Of a stretch of DNA of 64,000 nucleotides, positions 34,226 to 43,669 are shown one piece after another (positions within the stretch are counted from its first letter, which is position 1; every line of letters starts with the position of its first letter). Source of the stretch: Mesobacillus campisalis (lineage in GTDB: Bacteria > Bacillota > Bacilli > Bacillales > Cytobacillaceae); the NCBI RefSeq assembly GCF_000986785.1, contig NZ_LAYY01000001.1, positions 1 through 64,000 on the forward strand, read 5' to 3'. The notes under the pieces are model-generated. The model worked only from the letters and a program-made list of their open reading frames with translations, was not told the origin of the DNA and did no database searches. The position numbers were made by a program, and so were the translations under genes.

Positions 34226-34942
34226 ATGGTCATTCAGTTGCGAATTTTAACATTCAACATCCACCATGGAAGAGGGTTAGACCGTAAAGTGGATTTGAAT
34301 AGAATAAGCAAGGTAATCCGTTCGGCTGACCCGGATATTGTCGGGCTTAATGAGGTAGATAAACAATATTCCAAACGCAGCGAATTTGTAGATCAAGCAG
34401 CTTGGCTTGCAGAAAAGCTGGATATGGAGCATGTTTTTGGACCAGCAATTACACTTGAGAGCCAGGGAAACCGCCAATATGGAAACGCCATTCTCTCGCG
34501 GTATCCGATTATAAAAAGCCGCAACCACCCATTTGACTTTTTGCCAAAGGTGGTAGAAGACCGGTCCCTGCTGGAAGCAGAAATCGAGATTGGCGGCAAG
34601 CCACTTTCCCTGTATGTGGCCCATTTAAGCTTCGCCCCTTTTCTTCATCGCAAACAAACCGAATATATTTTAGGAAAGGCAGCTGTGGCCAATAAAAGGT
34701 CGATCGTGATGGGCGATTGGAACATGAGGCCAAACTCAAAAAGCTGGAAATTAGCGGCCAGCTATATGCAGGACACCAACAAAGCTCAGGAAAGGAACCT
34801 GACCTATCCGGCCAAGAATTCCAGGGTAAAGCTGGATTATATATTTGTCAGCAAGGAAACTGAGGTGGTGAGCGCCGAAACGATTCTGGTTGACCCATCA
34901 GCTTCTGATCACCTCCCTTTATTGGCTGTTGTTGAGGTTTAG
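34226..34942 (+). CDS. Endonuclease/exonuclease/phosphatase (EEP) family protein
   Basis: The 238-residue protein has the EEP fold: RILTFNIHHGRG (metal-binding Asn), DIVGLNEVD (metal-binding Glu), SLYVAHLSFAP, VMGDWNMRPNS (Asp/Asn pair) and SDHLPLLAVVEV (terminal catalytic His). It has no signal peptide. The family includes DNA repair nucleases, sphingomyelinases and sugar or lipid phosphatases, so the substrate cannot be assigned. Start at ATG 34226 after AAGGAAAGCGG; an in-frame ATG at 34169 would add 19 unconserved basic residues. Confidence 0.75.
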   Translation: MVIQLRILTFNIHHGRGLDRKVDLNRISKVIRSADPDIVGLNEVDKQYSKRSEFVDQAAWLAEKLDMEHVFGPAITLESQGNRQYGNAILSRYPIIKSRNHPFDFLPKVVEDRSLLEAEIEIGGKPLSLYVAHLSFAPFLHRKQTEYILGKAAVANKRSIVMGDWNMRPNSKSWKLAASYMQDTNKAQERNLTYPAKNSRVKLDYIFVSKETEVVSAETILVDPSASDHLPLLAVVEV

Positions 34943-35005
34943 CATGGAGTGTTTCACGGGATAATTAAGGCCGCACAGGACCAACATAATCAAGAGGTGA
35001 TTAAG

Positions 35006-35194
35006 ATGAAAAAATACACAGCAGCAGGTACAGATATTGAAGCCGTAAAAGCGAGAAATGCCAACTCGGGGATGTCTTATAACGAAGCAAAAGCGTTTAT
35101 GGCGCGGACCACAGGAGGACATGGCACCGCCAAATATAGCAGCACCGATATCGAAGCAGTAAAAAAAGAAATCCACCAGGAAAAACACACGTGA
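35006..35194 (+). CDS. Small gamma-type SASP-like spore protein
   Basis: This 62-residue hydrophilic protein begins MKKYTAAGTDIEAVKARNAN and repeats the motif TDIEAVKK near the C-terminus. TDxxAVKxxNAxS is the unit repeated in gamma-type small acid-soluble spore proteins (SspE), which act as an amino acid store in Bacillaceae spores. This protein is shorter and less Gln-rich than SspE, so it may be a divergent member. GAGGTG precedes the ATG by 6 nt. No sigma-G promoter was identified. Confidence 0.6.
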   Translation: MKKYTAAGTDIEAVKARNANSGMSYNEAKAFMARTTGGHGTAKYSSTDIEAVKKEIHQEKHT

Positions 35195-35196
35195 CG

Positions 35197-35247
35197 GGGT
35201 CAGGCACCCTTTACCACATTAACGCACAGCGGGTCAGGCACGCTTTA
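35197..35247. repeat. Two copies of a GGGTCAGGCAC motif
   Basis: GGGTCAGGCACCCTTT (about 35198) and GGGTCAGGCACGCTTT (about 35231) lie 33 nt apart directly after the SASP-like gene. This is a second short repeat type, distinct from the GAACCGTCCCC family. Confidence 0.6.
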
Positions 35248-35276
35248 GTTAAATAAAGCGCGCCCCCGCACCAACT

Positions 35277-35948
35277 TTATTTACTGTTCAAGGGCAGAGC
35301 TACGTCTCTGGTGTCATTCTTTGGTGAATTTACGAGGGTTGAAATTTCGTATGCCTTCATCTCCCCCGCATCATATGGAACAAGGAGAGGCTTCAAAAGA
35401 GCTGGCTCCTCCACGGAAGGGTCAAGCCAGATTTGCTGCTGGTCTTTTCCGAGGATCACAGGCATCCGGTCATGCACATCCTCGACAAGCGCATTGGCTT
35501 CGGTGGTGATGATCGTGCACGAATGAATGGGTTCCCTACCGTTCTTCCAGGTTTCCCACAGCCCGGCAAACGCAAAAGGCTGTTCATCCTTCATCATAAA
35601 CCGGAATGGCTGTTTATCCTTCCCGATTCGTTTCCATTCGTAAAATCCGTCGGCAAGAATGAGGCAGCGGCGCTTTTTCAGCGGGCCCTTAAAACTCGCT
35701 TTTTGCTCAATGGTTTCCGCTCTTGCGTTGATCATTTTATAGCCTATTTTTTCATCCTCTGCCCAAAAAGGAATCAAGCCCCAGCGCAGCATGGCTCCTT
35801 TGCGTCCTCCGTCCTTTCCCGGAGCGACAGCAAGCACCTGCTGGCTCGGCGCCACATTAAAGCGAGGATCCCATTCTCCGGCAAATTCAAATCCGAATTG
35901 CTGCATCAGCTGTTCCACATCTTCAAAAAGAGAAAACCGGCCGCACAT
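35277..35948 (-). CDS. SRAP (HMCES/YedK) abasic-site crosslinking protein
   Basis: The 223-residue protein starts MCGRFSLF, so Cys2 becomes N-terminal after Met removal and can form the thiazolidine crosslink with abasic sites in single-stranded DNA. Further SRAP motifs are MINARAETIE, RRCLILADGFYEWK and HDRMPVIL with the active-site His. Two ATGs occur in tandem; the second (35948) was chosen because the mechanism needs Cys at position 2 and it has better spacing from AAGGAGG. It shields abasic sites at replication forks. Confidence 0.9.
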   Translation of the reverse strand: MCGRFSLFEDVEQLMQQFGFEFAGEWDPRFNVAPSQQVLAVAPGKDGGRKGAMLRWGLIPFWAEDEKIGYKMINARAETIEQKASFKGPLKKRRCLILADGFYEWKRIGKDKQPFRFMMKDEQPFAFAGLWETWKNGREPIHSCTIITTEANALVEDVHDRMPVILGKDQQQIWLDPSVEEPALLKPLLVPYDAGEMKAYEISTLVNSPKNDTRDVALPLNSK

Positions 35949-36008
35949 CATACAACCTCCTTCCTTCTCTCCTTCTTTTATACCACTTTATCAGCATTTA
36001 TAAAATGC

Positions 36009-36062
36009 AAAGGGACGGTTCTCTCTGCTTCCTTGAAAAAGGAAGCAGGAGAACCGTCCCTA
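36009..36062. repeat. Dispersed palindrome copy
   Basis: AGGGACGGTTCTCTCTGC... and GCAGGAGAACCGTCCCT form nearly perfect arms of about 23 bp around GAAAA. It sits between the SRAP gene and the stop codon of glvA. Confidence 0.85.
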
Positions 36063-36066
36063 TGTT

Positions 36067-37422
36067 TTAAACCAGCACGCCTTCTTGATACTTTTTATAA
36101 AGGGTTGGCCAATAGTCTTTATTGGCTTCAATTAGATCATCAAGTATTTTCTTGGCGACGATGGCGGAAGGAATCGTTTTGTTAAGGGTAAAGGCCTGCA
36201 GAGCTTTTTCATAGGAGCCTTCCGTGATGGCTTCTACGAGAATCTTTTCGGATGCCAGCTGCTGGTCAATCATCGCTTTATGGAAATATGGGATTTCTCC
36301 TACATATTCAGGAACAGGACCTTTGCTGGTAATCAATGCCGGTACTTCAATCATCGAATCAGCTGGCAGGTTTGGAATACTTCCGTTATTTTCAACCATG
36401 ACCAGATAGCGCTTGGCTAGATTCTGGGCAATGGAGACCGTTACGTCGACGATGAAAATTCCGTGGACTCCGACATGGAAGGCATCCTCGAGAATGCCAG
36501 TATCTTCGTACTTCCTTACTGTTTCAAACAGAGATTTTTCCCGGCCGTCCATAACTTCATTGGCACGAGTATATTCCTTGTTTGAATTCTCGACAATATA
36601 GTCTGGCAGCAAATAGTATTGCAGATACGGATTAGGAATGTAATCCGGGAAGAAATCCATCAGCGGTTTGATATTTTTAAAGGTTTTGATCCAGGAAGAA
36701 TCCGCATGGCGATAGTCAATTTTGGAGATATCCTCTGTCAGCAGACCGTACTTGCTGATATGTTCGCGAAGCTCCGGCAAACGGTCCACCCCATCCACTT
36801 CGACTTTTGTGAACCAGCCGAAGTGGTTCAGACCAAAGTAGTCGACAACAAGGTCTTCACGGTCAACTCCAAGAATTCCAGCCATGTTCCTCATGGTTGC
36901 CACCGGCATATCGCAAATATTGATAACCTTCGCCTGTGGACGGAGTTTGCGGACACCTTCCGCCACGATGGAGGCAGGATTGGAGTAATTGACAATCCAG
37001 CAGCTTTCCTTCGCGTATTTCTCCACATAATCGATGAGCTCAACCATTGGGAAGATGGTTCTCAGTCCATATGCCAGTCCGCCTGGGCCGCATGTTTCCT
37101 GGCCGACAACATCATGAGATAAAGGGATTTTTTCATCCAGTTCCCTCATCGCATATTTGCCGACACGCATTTGGGCAAAAACGAAGTCTGCATCTTCAAA
37201 GGCTGTTTCCGGGTCTGTTGTATCAATCACTTTAATGGAATCACTGTACTCGGCAATCACCGCTTTGGCGGCAACGACCACCTTGGATTGACGTTCACCA
37301 TCGATATCGTAAAATCTTATTTCCGACAATGGCAGGTCCTCCAGCCGGTCCATCAGACTTCTCACAATTCCCGGAGTATAAGTGCTTCCGCCGCCTGCAA
37401 TCGCTAATTTATATGTTTTCAT
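36067..37422 (-). CDS. glvA: 6-phospho-alpha-glucosidase (GH4, GlvA/MalA type)
   Basis: The 451-residue enzyme is a NAD- and Mn-dependent GH4 hydrolase: dinucleotide-binding LAIAGGGSTYTPGIVRSL, NYSNPASI, the metal-binding CDMP (Cys170 to Pro173) and His200 in YFGLNHFGW. CDMP, rather than the CNVP-type motif of GH4 beta-glucosidases, marks the 6-phospho-alpha-glucosidase group. It cleaves maltose-6-phosphate and related alpha-glucoside phosphates made by the adjacent PTS. Its start overlaps the end of the PTS gene by 14 nt. With the PTS gene frameshifted, its substrate supply from this locus is doubtful. Confidence 0.88.
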   Translation of the reverse strand: MKTYKLAIAGGGSTYTPGIVRSLMDRLEDLPLSEIRFYDIDGERQSKVVVAAKAVIAEYSDSIKVIDTTDPETAFEDADFVFAQMRVGKYAMRELDEKIPLSHDVVGQETCGPGGLAYGLRTIFPMVELIDYVEKYAKESCWIVNYSNPASIVAEGVRKLRPQAKVINICDMPVATMRNMAGILGVDREDLVVDYFGLNHFGWFTKVEVDGVDRLPELREHISKYGLLTEDISKIDYRHADSSWIKTFKNIKPLMDFFPDYIPNPYLQYYLLPDYIVENSNKEYTRANEVMDGREKSLFETVRKYEDTGILEDAFHVGVHGIFIVDVTVSIAQNLAKRYLVMVENNGSIPNLPADSMIEVPALITSKGPVPEYVGEIPYFHKAMIDQQLASEKILVEAITEGSYEKALQAFTLNKTIPSAIVAKKILDDLIEANKDYWPTLYKKYQEGVLV

Positions 37423-38997
37423 AGTTTAGTCCTCCCAATCTTTTATCGACCTGGTCCCGAACCGACTTTACATTTAATCCATAAACAACCTGAACATTGT
37501 TTCCTGACTTGATAACTCCTTTTGAGCCAGTCTCCTTCAGCACTTCTTCATTGACCGCCTCAGGGTTCTTGAGAACCAGCCTTAACCTCGTATAACAGTT
37601 ATCCACACTTTCAATATTTTCACTGCCGCCCAGCGCCGTTACAATGGTTTCACCAAGCGGGGACGAGTTTGTTCCTGGAGCTGCCGCCGTACCGCTTTTA
37701 GCTGTGCCTGCAGCTGCCGGTTTAAGCGAAACTGCTGCTCCTTCCTCACGCCCTGGAGTTTTCAGGTTCATTTTTAAAATCAGGAACCTGAAGATGATAA
37801 AGTAGGCAGCAAACATAATCAATCCGACGAGGATGAACATAGGCCAGTTGGATTTTGTGGTTCCAAGCGGCAGATTGTAGAGCAGGAAGTCAATAACCCC
37901 ATTCGCGCCGATGGCATGGACCCCAAAGATATTCAGAAGCATCATGCCCGTTCCTGCGAGCACCGCATGGAGCACAAACAGGATTGGTGCCGTGAACAGG
38001 AAAGCAAATTCCAGTGGTTCAGTGACACCCAAAAGAAAGGATGTAAACGCCGCTGGAACCAGGATGGCCTTCGCCATTGCCTTCTTCTCTTTTTTAGCGG
38101 TCACGTACATCGCAAGGGCCGCACCCATCAGACCAAACATTTTTGCGAGGCCGCGTGCATCCCAGTTGACTGTGCTGCTTAGCACCGCAACACTTGGGTC
38201 GGCCATTTCAGCAAAGTAAATATTTCTCGCACCATGAATCGTTTCGCCGGCAATTGTCGCCGTTCCCCCCAGCTCCGTGTATAGGAACGGGGTGTACACG
38301 AGATGGTGAAGACCAGTTGGTATCAGGATTCGCTCCATGAATCCATAAATGAGGAAACCGGCATTGCCAAGGCTTCTGATTCCATTTGCCATCGCGGTAA
38401 TTCCGTTCTGGGCAATCGGCCAGAACTCAGCCGCAAGCGCACCCAGGATCATCGCGCTTGGGATCGCCAGGATGGCGACAAACCGGTGTCCGGAGTAGAT
38501 GGACAGCACACCTTTAAACTCTGTATCACAATATTTGTTATGAAGAATGCCCACCAGCGCACCGATTAAAATTCCGGCGAACACGCCCATTTCGAGCACC
38601 TGGACATTGAGTACAGTCGATTGTCCCGAAAGCTGCATCGCCTCGGCAGGCACCAGCCGCTCGGAAAGCTTAAGGACCTGATGCATGGCGTTGATGAAAT
38701 GACAAAGGTAACGAGTCCTGTTAAGGCGGCGTAGCCTTTATCCTTTTTTGCCAGGCCGATTGGAATCCCCACCGCGAAAACGAGCGCAAGGTTTTGCAGA
38801 ATCGACACAGCTGAGGATGAAATAAACTTTCCGAAATTTTGAATTGCCGGGTTTTCCATTAGCGGAACGTATTGTGCCAGGTTGCCGTTCCCGAATACGT
38901 TGCCAAAAGCAATAAACAAACCGATAATCGGCAAAATTAAAATGGGTGCAAACAAGGACTTTCCAAATAGCTGGAGACCATTCACCACTTTTTTCAT
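37409..38997 (-). pseudogene. glvC: Alpha-glucoside PTS EIICB (GlvC/MalP-like), frameshifted
   Basis: The two halves read in different frames. The first (38997 down to about 38700) runs MKKVVNGLQLFGKSLFAPIL to AALTGLVTFVI. The second resumes with MHQVLKLSERLVPAEAMQL and continues through GVTEPLEFAFLF to an EIIB domain with the phosphorylatable Cys in ESVDNCYTRLRL. GlvC/MalP has FINAMHQVLKLSERLVP at the junction; adding one T in the short T run (A run at 38697-38699 on the plus strand) restores exactly that. So one base is missing, through mutation or base-calling error. The rest is undamaged, pointing to a recent or artefactual event. No EIIA is fused. Confidence 0.85.
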
Positions 38998-39019
38998 GTG
39001 CAGCCTTCCTCTCTCCTGA

Positions 39020-39033
39020 AGTAAACGTTATCA
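39020..39033. promoter_or_regulatory. cre-like box upstream of the glvC/glvA operon
   Basis: AGTAAACGTTATCA matches the CcpA consensus TGWNANCGNTNWCA except at the first base. It lies just upstream of the PTS start, downstream of a possible minus-strand -10 box TATACT (near 39050-39056). Confidence 0.55.
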
Positions 39034-39116
39034 TATGAATTACATTTCAAAGTATAGCCCGGTTTCCCAGGCTGCGGAAGAGGATCCGGCGTTTCTGTAC
39101 ATTGTCAACAAATAAA

Positions 39117-39128
39117 GTAACATGTTAC
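39117..39128. promoter_or_regulatory. Palindrome GTAACATGTTAC, possible operator
   Basis: A perfect 12-bp palindrome lies between the end of the RpiR gene and the PTS promoter region, next to a TTGACA on the minus strand. It could be the operator of the neighbouring RpiR regulator; inferred from position. Confidence 0.4.
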
Positions 39129-39134
39129 AGGAAC

Positions 39135-39941
39135 CTAATATTCTTTGATGATCCCCTGCTTAACCGCAAGAATCAGGATGATATCAATCAGCATGAACAT
39201 ATTCGATTCAAACGAGGTAACCTGGAATTCCTGCTGCGACTCGATGGTGGGGTCCAGGACTGTGAAAACAATGTCAGCCATCCCTGCCGTGGTGCTTTTG
39301 CTGTTACCTGTAAAAAGGATGGTCTTGATCCCCTTCTCCTTCGCGATGCGGACTTTTTCAATCACCTTCCCTGTTTCACCAGACCGTGAAAAGATGATCA
39401 ATAATCCATATTTCTGGATATTATTGAAGAAAATCGCCCTGCTGTCACTTGTACTTGTGTTTGACACATAATAGCCGAACAGCTCCAGTTTCTTGGCCAA
39501 GTAATTGGAAAACAGCGTCGAAAAACCGGCTCCATAAAAATAAATCATTTTGTGCTGCGCGATTTCCGTCAGGAAGTCCTGGATGCTTTTCTCATCGATG
39601 GACTTGAATGTTGTGCGAAAATGATTGATGAACTCACTCAAGGCGTCTTCCATTGGCTGATGAATCTCAGTAATTTTGCCGGTATCCGAATCAACCGCTT
39701 GTTTTACCTTCAGGCTTAAATTGTATATAAACTCACTATAGCCGCTAAACCCCAGCTTCTTGCACAGGCGGATAATGGAAGTGGTGGAGACAAACAGCTC
39801 ATCTGCCGCTTTCCGGATGCTCAACTGCTCGTTTTCGAACTTCTTCTGAATTAAAAAAGCTAGAATATCTTTTTCCGCATCACTTAAATCATGGTCACTG
39901 CTGTAATCCAGGAAAATCTTCTCTGTTTTTTTCATACTCAT
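39135..39941 (-). CDS. RpiR-family regulator of alpha-glucoside use (GlvR-like)
   Basis: The 268-residue regulator has an RpiR HTH (LSIRKAADELFVSTTSIIRLCKKLGFSGY, about 36-65) and a SIS domain (IYFYGAGFSTLFSNYLAKK, LLIIFSRSGETGKVIEKV) for a phosphosugar ligand. It lies directly upstream of the glvC-glvA pair on the same strand, 137 nt away, in the same gene set as the B. subtilis glvA-glvR-glvC locus, so it probably senses maltose-6-phosphate. Confidence 0.82.
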   Translation of the reverse strand: MSMKKTEKIFLDYSSDHDLSDAEKDILAFLIQKKFENEQLSIRKAADELFVSTTSIIRLCKKLGFSGYSEFIYNLSLKVKQAVDSDTGKITEIHQPMEDALSEFINHFRTTFKSIDEKSIQDFLTEIAQHKMIYFYGAGFSTLFSNYLAKKLELFGYYVSNTSTSDSRAIFFNNIQKYGLLIIFSRSGETGKVIEKVRIAKEKGIKTILFTGNSKSTTAGMADIVFTVLDPTIESQQEFQVTSFESNMFMLIDIILILAVKQGIIKEY

Positions 39942-39997
39942 TCCTCTTTGCTTCTTTAAGTTTTATTTAGTATAAAATAGAGCCTGCAACAAAGAAA

Positions 39998-40093
39998 GCA
40001 TGTGGACGGTTCAAAAAAGCGCTCCTGTCCCACAACGTAAAAAAGAACGATTCCCCTCGCTTCCCGAAAGAAGCAGGAGAACCGTCCCCATGT
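39998..40093. repeat. Degenerate dispersed palindrome copy
   Basis: A left arm GCATGTGGACGGTTC (39998) and a partial internal arm precede a well-kept right arm AAGCAGGAGAACCGTCCCC (about 40071-40089). It abuts the carD stop codon at 40095. Confidence 0.7.
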
Positions 40094-40094
40094 T

Positions 40095-40586
40095 TTACAG
40101 CATTCTTTTAATTTTCTTTTCAATTTCTTCGACTGAGGCATTCAATGTGATTGCCAGTTCTTTGAACAAGATTCCCTGGATGGTGATTAACAGCTTGCGC
40201 TCTTGTTCGTACAGTTTCTTGCCGTCCTTTTTGTACTCGAGCTCTTTCCGCATAAGCGTATTGGCCGTTTTAGCTATATCCATCCGGTCCCCGGCTTTTG
40301 CGATGGTATTGTACTTCAAGGCCCGTTGCTTGACATCGGCTATCCAGGGAATTCCCGGCTTGCTGAAGGACTGGATAATTTCCAGTGCCTCTTTCTTGTC
40401 GAGTGCCTTGAGCATGACGACTTTATCATTATTTACCGGACTGCTGATGGTTAAATTTGACTCCCCTAACGGATGCATCACATAATAGGTCCTGGTGACA
40501 TCCGCAATCGTTTTTTCACATATATCATCAATTTTACATAATCCATGGACAGAATAGGTAATCACATCGCCAACTTTAAACATCAT
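40095..40586 (-). CDS. CarD-family transcription factor
   Basis: The 163-residue protein opens MMFKVGDVITYSVHGLCKID, a CarD/TRCF RNA-polymerase-interacting Tudor-like domain (about 2-60), followed by a helical DNA-binding region (ALKYNTIAKAGDRMDIAKTANTLMRK, KKLYEQERKLL). CarD proteins bind the RNA polymerase beta subunit and stabilise promoter open complexes. The promoter has TTGACA and TATACT 17 bp apart, shares its -35 region with the divergent marR gene, and carries two copies of a GTCAAC/GTTGAC operator. It should therefore be repressed by the adjacent MarR protein together with the gyrB paralogue. Confidence 0.85.
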   Translation of the reverse strand: MMFKVGDVITYSVHGLCKIDDICEKTIADVTRTYYVMHPLGESNLTISSPVNNDKVVMLKALDKKEALEIIQSFSKPGIPWIADVKQRALKYNTIAKAGDRMDIAKTANTLMRKELEYKKDGKKLYEQERKLLITIQGILFKELAITLNASVEEIEKKIKRML

Positions 40587-40609
40587 CCATATCCCCTTTT
40601 CTGCATATA

Positions 40610-40693
40610 TGTCAACTTGGTTTACAAATTAGTATAACCTATTTAAACAATTTTGTCAACTTCGTTGACAATCTACCATCCCTTTTGTATAGT
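40610..40693. promoter_or_regulatory. Divergent carD / marR promoters with two palindromic operators
   Basis: Operator A TGTCAACTTGGTTTACA (40610-40626) has one arm mismatch. Operator B TGTCAACTTCGTTGACA (40654-40670) is perfect. Centres lie 44 bp apart. Operator B contains back-to-back -35 hexamers: for marR TTGACA (40665-40670), 17 nt, TATAGT (40688-40693); for carD, minus strand, TTGACA (40659-40654), 17 nt, TATACT (40636-40631). Operator A then covers the carD start site. The same pair of sites occurs at gyrB. Confidence 0.85.
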
Positions 40694-40726
40694 AAAAGCA
40701 AAAAAAGAGGGAAAGGAGTGGAAAGG

Positions 40727-41164
40727 TTGAATCCTGAATGGCAAGACCTAGATTTTATTGACCTGATCAGCGAGCGTCACCTGCAGCTGCGCGAGATAAC
40801 GGAAAAATTGTGGAACGAAACACGCAATATTTACATATCGAATTCAGAATGGTTCATCATGTCAAGAATTTATAAAAAGAAACCAACCATTGCGCATGTG
40901 ACGAAAAGTGTGGATATTTCCAGGCAAGCGACACACAAATTCATCAGAAGGCTTGAAGCTAAAGGCTTAGTGGAAATCAGCTCCCTGGAGAATAACAAAA
41001 AAGATAAATGCATCCAGCTGACCCCGCTGGGTGAGGAATGCTATGAAAAGAATGAATCGTTAAAAGCAGGAATCGAACAGCAAATTGCTGCTAAAATCGG
41101 AGCAGACAAATTGGAGCTTCTCAGGGAAATTTTGACGTCCGACTGGGGTTTGGAAGATGAATGA
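40727..41164 (+). CDS. MarR-family repressor
   Basis: The 145-residue regulator has a MarR winged helix: FIMSRIYKKKPTIAHVTKSVDISRQATHKFIRRLEAKGLVEI is helix-turn-helix, ENNKKDKCIQLTPLGEE is the wing, and flanking helices dimerise. The start is uncertain: TTG 40727 has AAAGGAG 8 nt upstream, while GTG 40718 is an alternative. It is divergent from carD and overlaps the downstream small gene by 8 nt. Palindromic operators at its own promoter and at the gyrB paralogue promoter (43500-43569) make it the likely repressor of all three units. The effector is unknown; a topoisomerase-directed drug is a reasonable guess. Confidence 0.85.
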   Translation: MNPEWQDLDFIDLISERHLQLREITEKLWNETRNIYISNSEWFIMSRIYKKKPTIAHVTKSVDISRQATHKFIRRLEAKGLVEISSLENNKKDKCIQLTPLGEECYEKNESLKAGIEQQIAAKIGADKLELLREILTSDWGLEDE

Positions 41165-41423
41165 GCCGAACAGGAATGTGGGGGTTCTGGAGCGCCCTGT
41201 TGAAGGGGAACTCGTATTGATAAAGGCCATCCCGCCTGAAGCCAAAGCAGAGATGGAACCAGAGGATTTCTTTTATTTAAAAGGCTTTGAAAACAAGAAA
41301 GGCACCATCACGGAAGTAATCGAAAGCCATACTGGCATCTGTTCGTACAGGGTGGATTTTAATGAAAGCCTTTTCGGTTATTTTTATGAGGGTGATTTTT
41401 TCTGCATTTCAAACGGTAATTAA
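41157..41423 (+). CDS. Small conserved-looking protein coupled to marR, unknown
   Basis: An 88-codon ORF (MNEPNRNVGVLERPVEGELV ... FGYFYEGDFFCISNGN) starts inside the end of marR, so translation is coupled (GAAGATGAATGA junction). It looks like a small acidic beta-rich protein: KGFENKKGTITEVIESHTGICSYRVDF resembles an SH3- or KOW-like barrel, but I recognise no family. A bidirectional terminator follows, then the gyrB paralogue on the other strand. Confidence 0.65.
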   Translation: MNEPNRNVGVLERPVEGELVLIKAIPPEAKAEMEPEDFFYLKGFENKKGTITEVIESHTGICSYRVDFNESLFGYFYEGDFFCISNGN

Positions 41424-41424
41424 A

Positions 41425-41466
41425 AAAGCCAGATGGGTTCCGCAAGCGGAAACTATCTGGCTTTCA
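41425..41466. terminator. Bidirectional Rho-independent terminator
   Basis: AAAGCCAGAT (41425-41434) and ATCTGGCTTT (41455-41464), with inner GTTCCGC/GCGGAAAC pairing, separate the marR operon from the convergent gyrB paralogue. Confidence 0.85.
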
Positions 41467-41475
41467 TTCATTCCT

Positions 41476-41493
41476 GAAGCAGGAGAACCGTCC

Positions 41494-41496
<3 letters not shown>
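41476..41496. repeat. Half copy of the dispersed repeat at the gyrB stop
   Basis: GAAGCAGGAGAACCGTCCC (41476-41494) is the right arm of the palindromic family; it touches the stop codon of the gyrB paralogue. Confidence 0.7.
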
Positions 41497-43452
<1,956 letters not shown>

Positions 43453-43499
43453 TTATATCTGAATCACCTTTACTCACTGGTATTCGAGATGTTCTCCCT

Positions 43500-43569
43500 A
43501 TTTAAATAGTCAACCAGGTTGACTATTTAAATGTAAAGAAAAACAGCAATTTTGTCAATCTGGTTGACG
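43500..43569 (-). promoter_or_regulatory. Promoter of the gyrB paralogue with two MarR-type operators
   Basis: Minus-strand promoter: TTGACA (43558-43553), 17 nt, TACATT (43535-43530). Operator D TGTCAATCTGGTTGACG (43553-43569) covers the -35. Operator C is a 33-bp perfect palindrome (43500-43532, core AGTCAACCAGGTTGACT) at the start site. Centres are 45 bp apart, the same geometry as operators B and A at carD. This places gyrB in the same regulon. Confidence 0.85.
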
Positions 43570-43575
43570 AATCGC

Positions 43576-43597
43576 AGGAACGGTTCTGCTGCTTCAT
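43576..43597. repeat. Partial dispersed repeat copy
   Basis: GCAGGAACGGTTCTGCTGCTTC resembles the left arm of the palindromic repeat; it lies upstream of the gyrB promoter. Confidence 0.5.
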
Positions 43598-43669
43598 TTC
43601 AAATTAAAAAATGCCTGTCACCACAGTTATTTGGCAATAGCCATAAGGTGACAGACATAATATCCTCCC

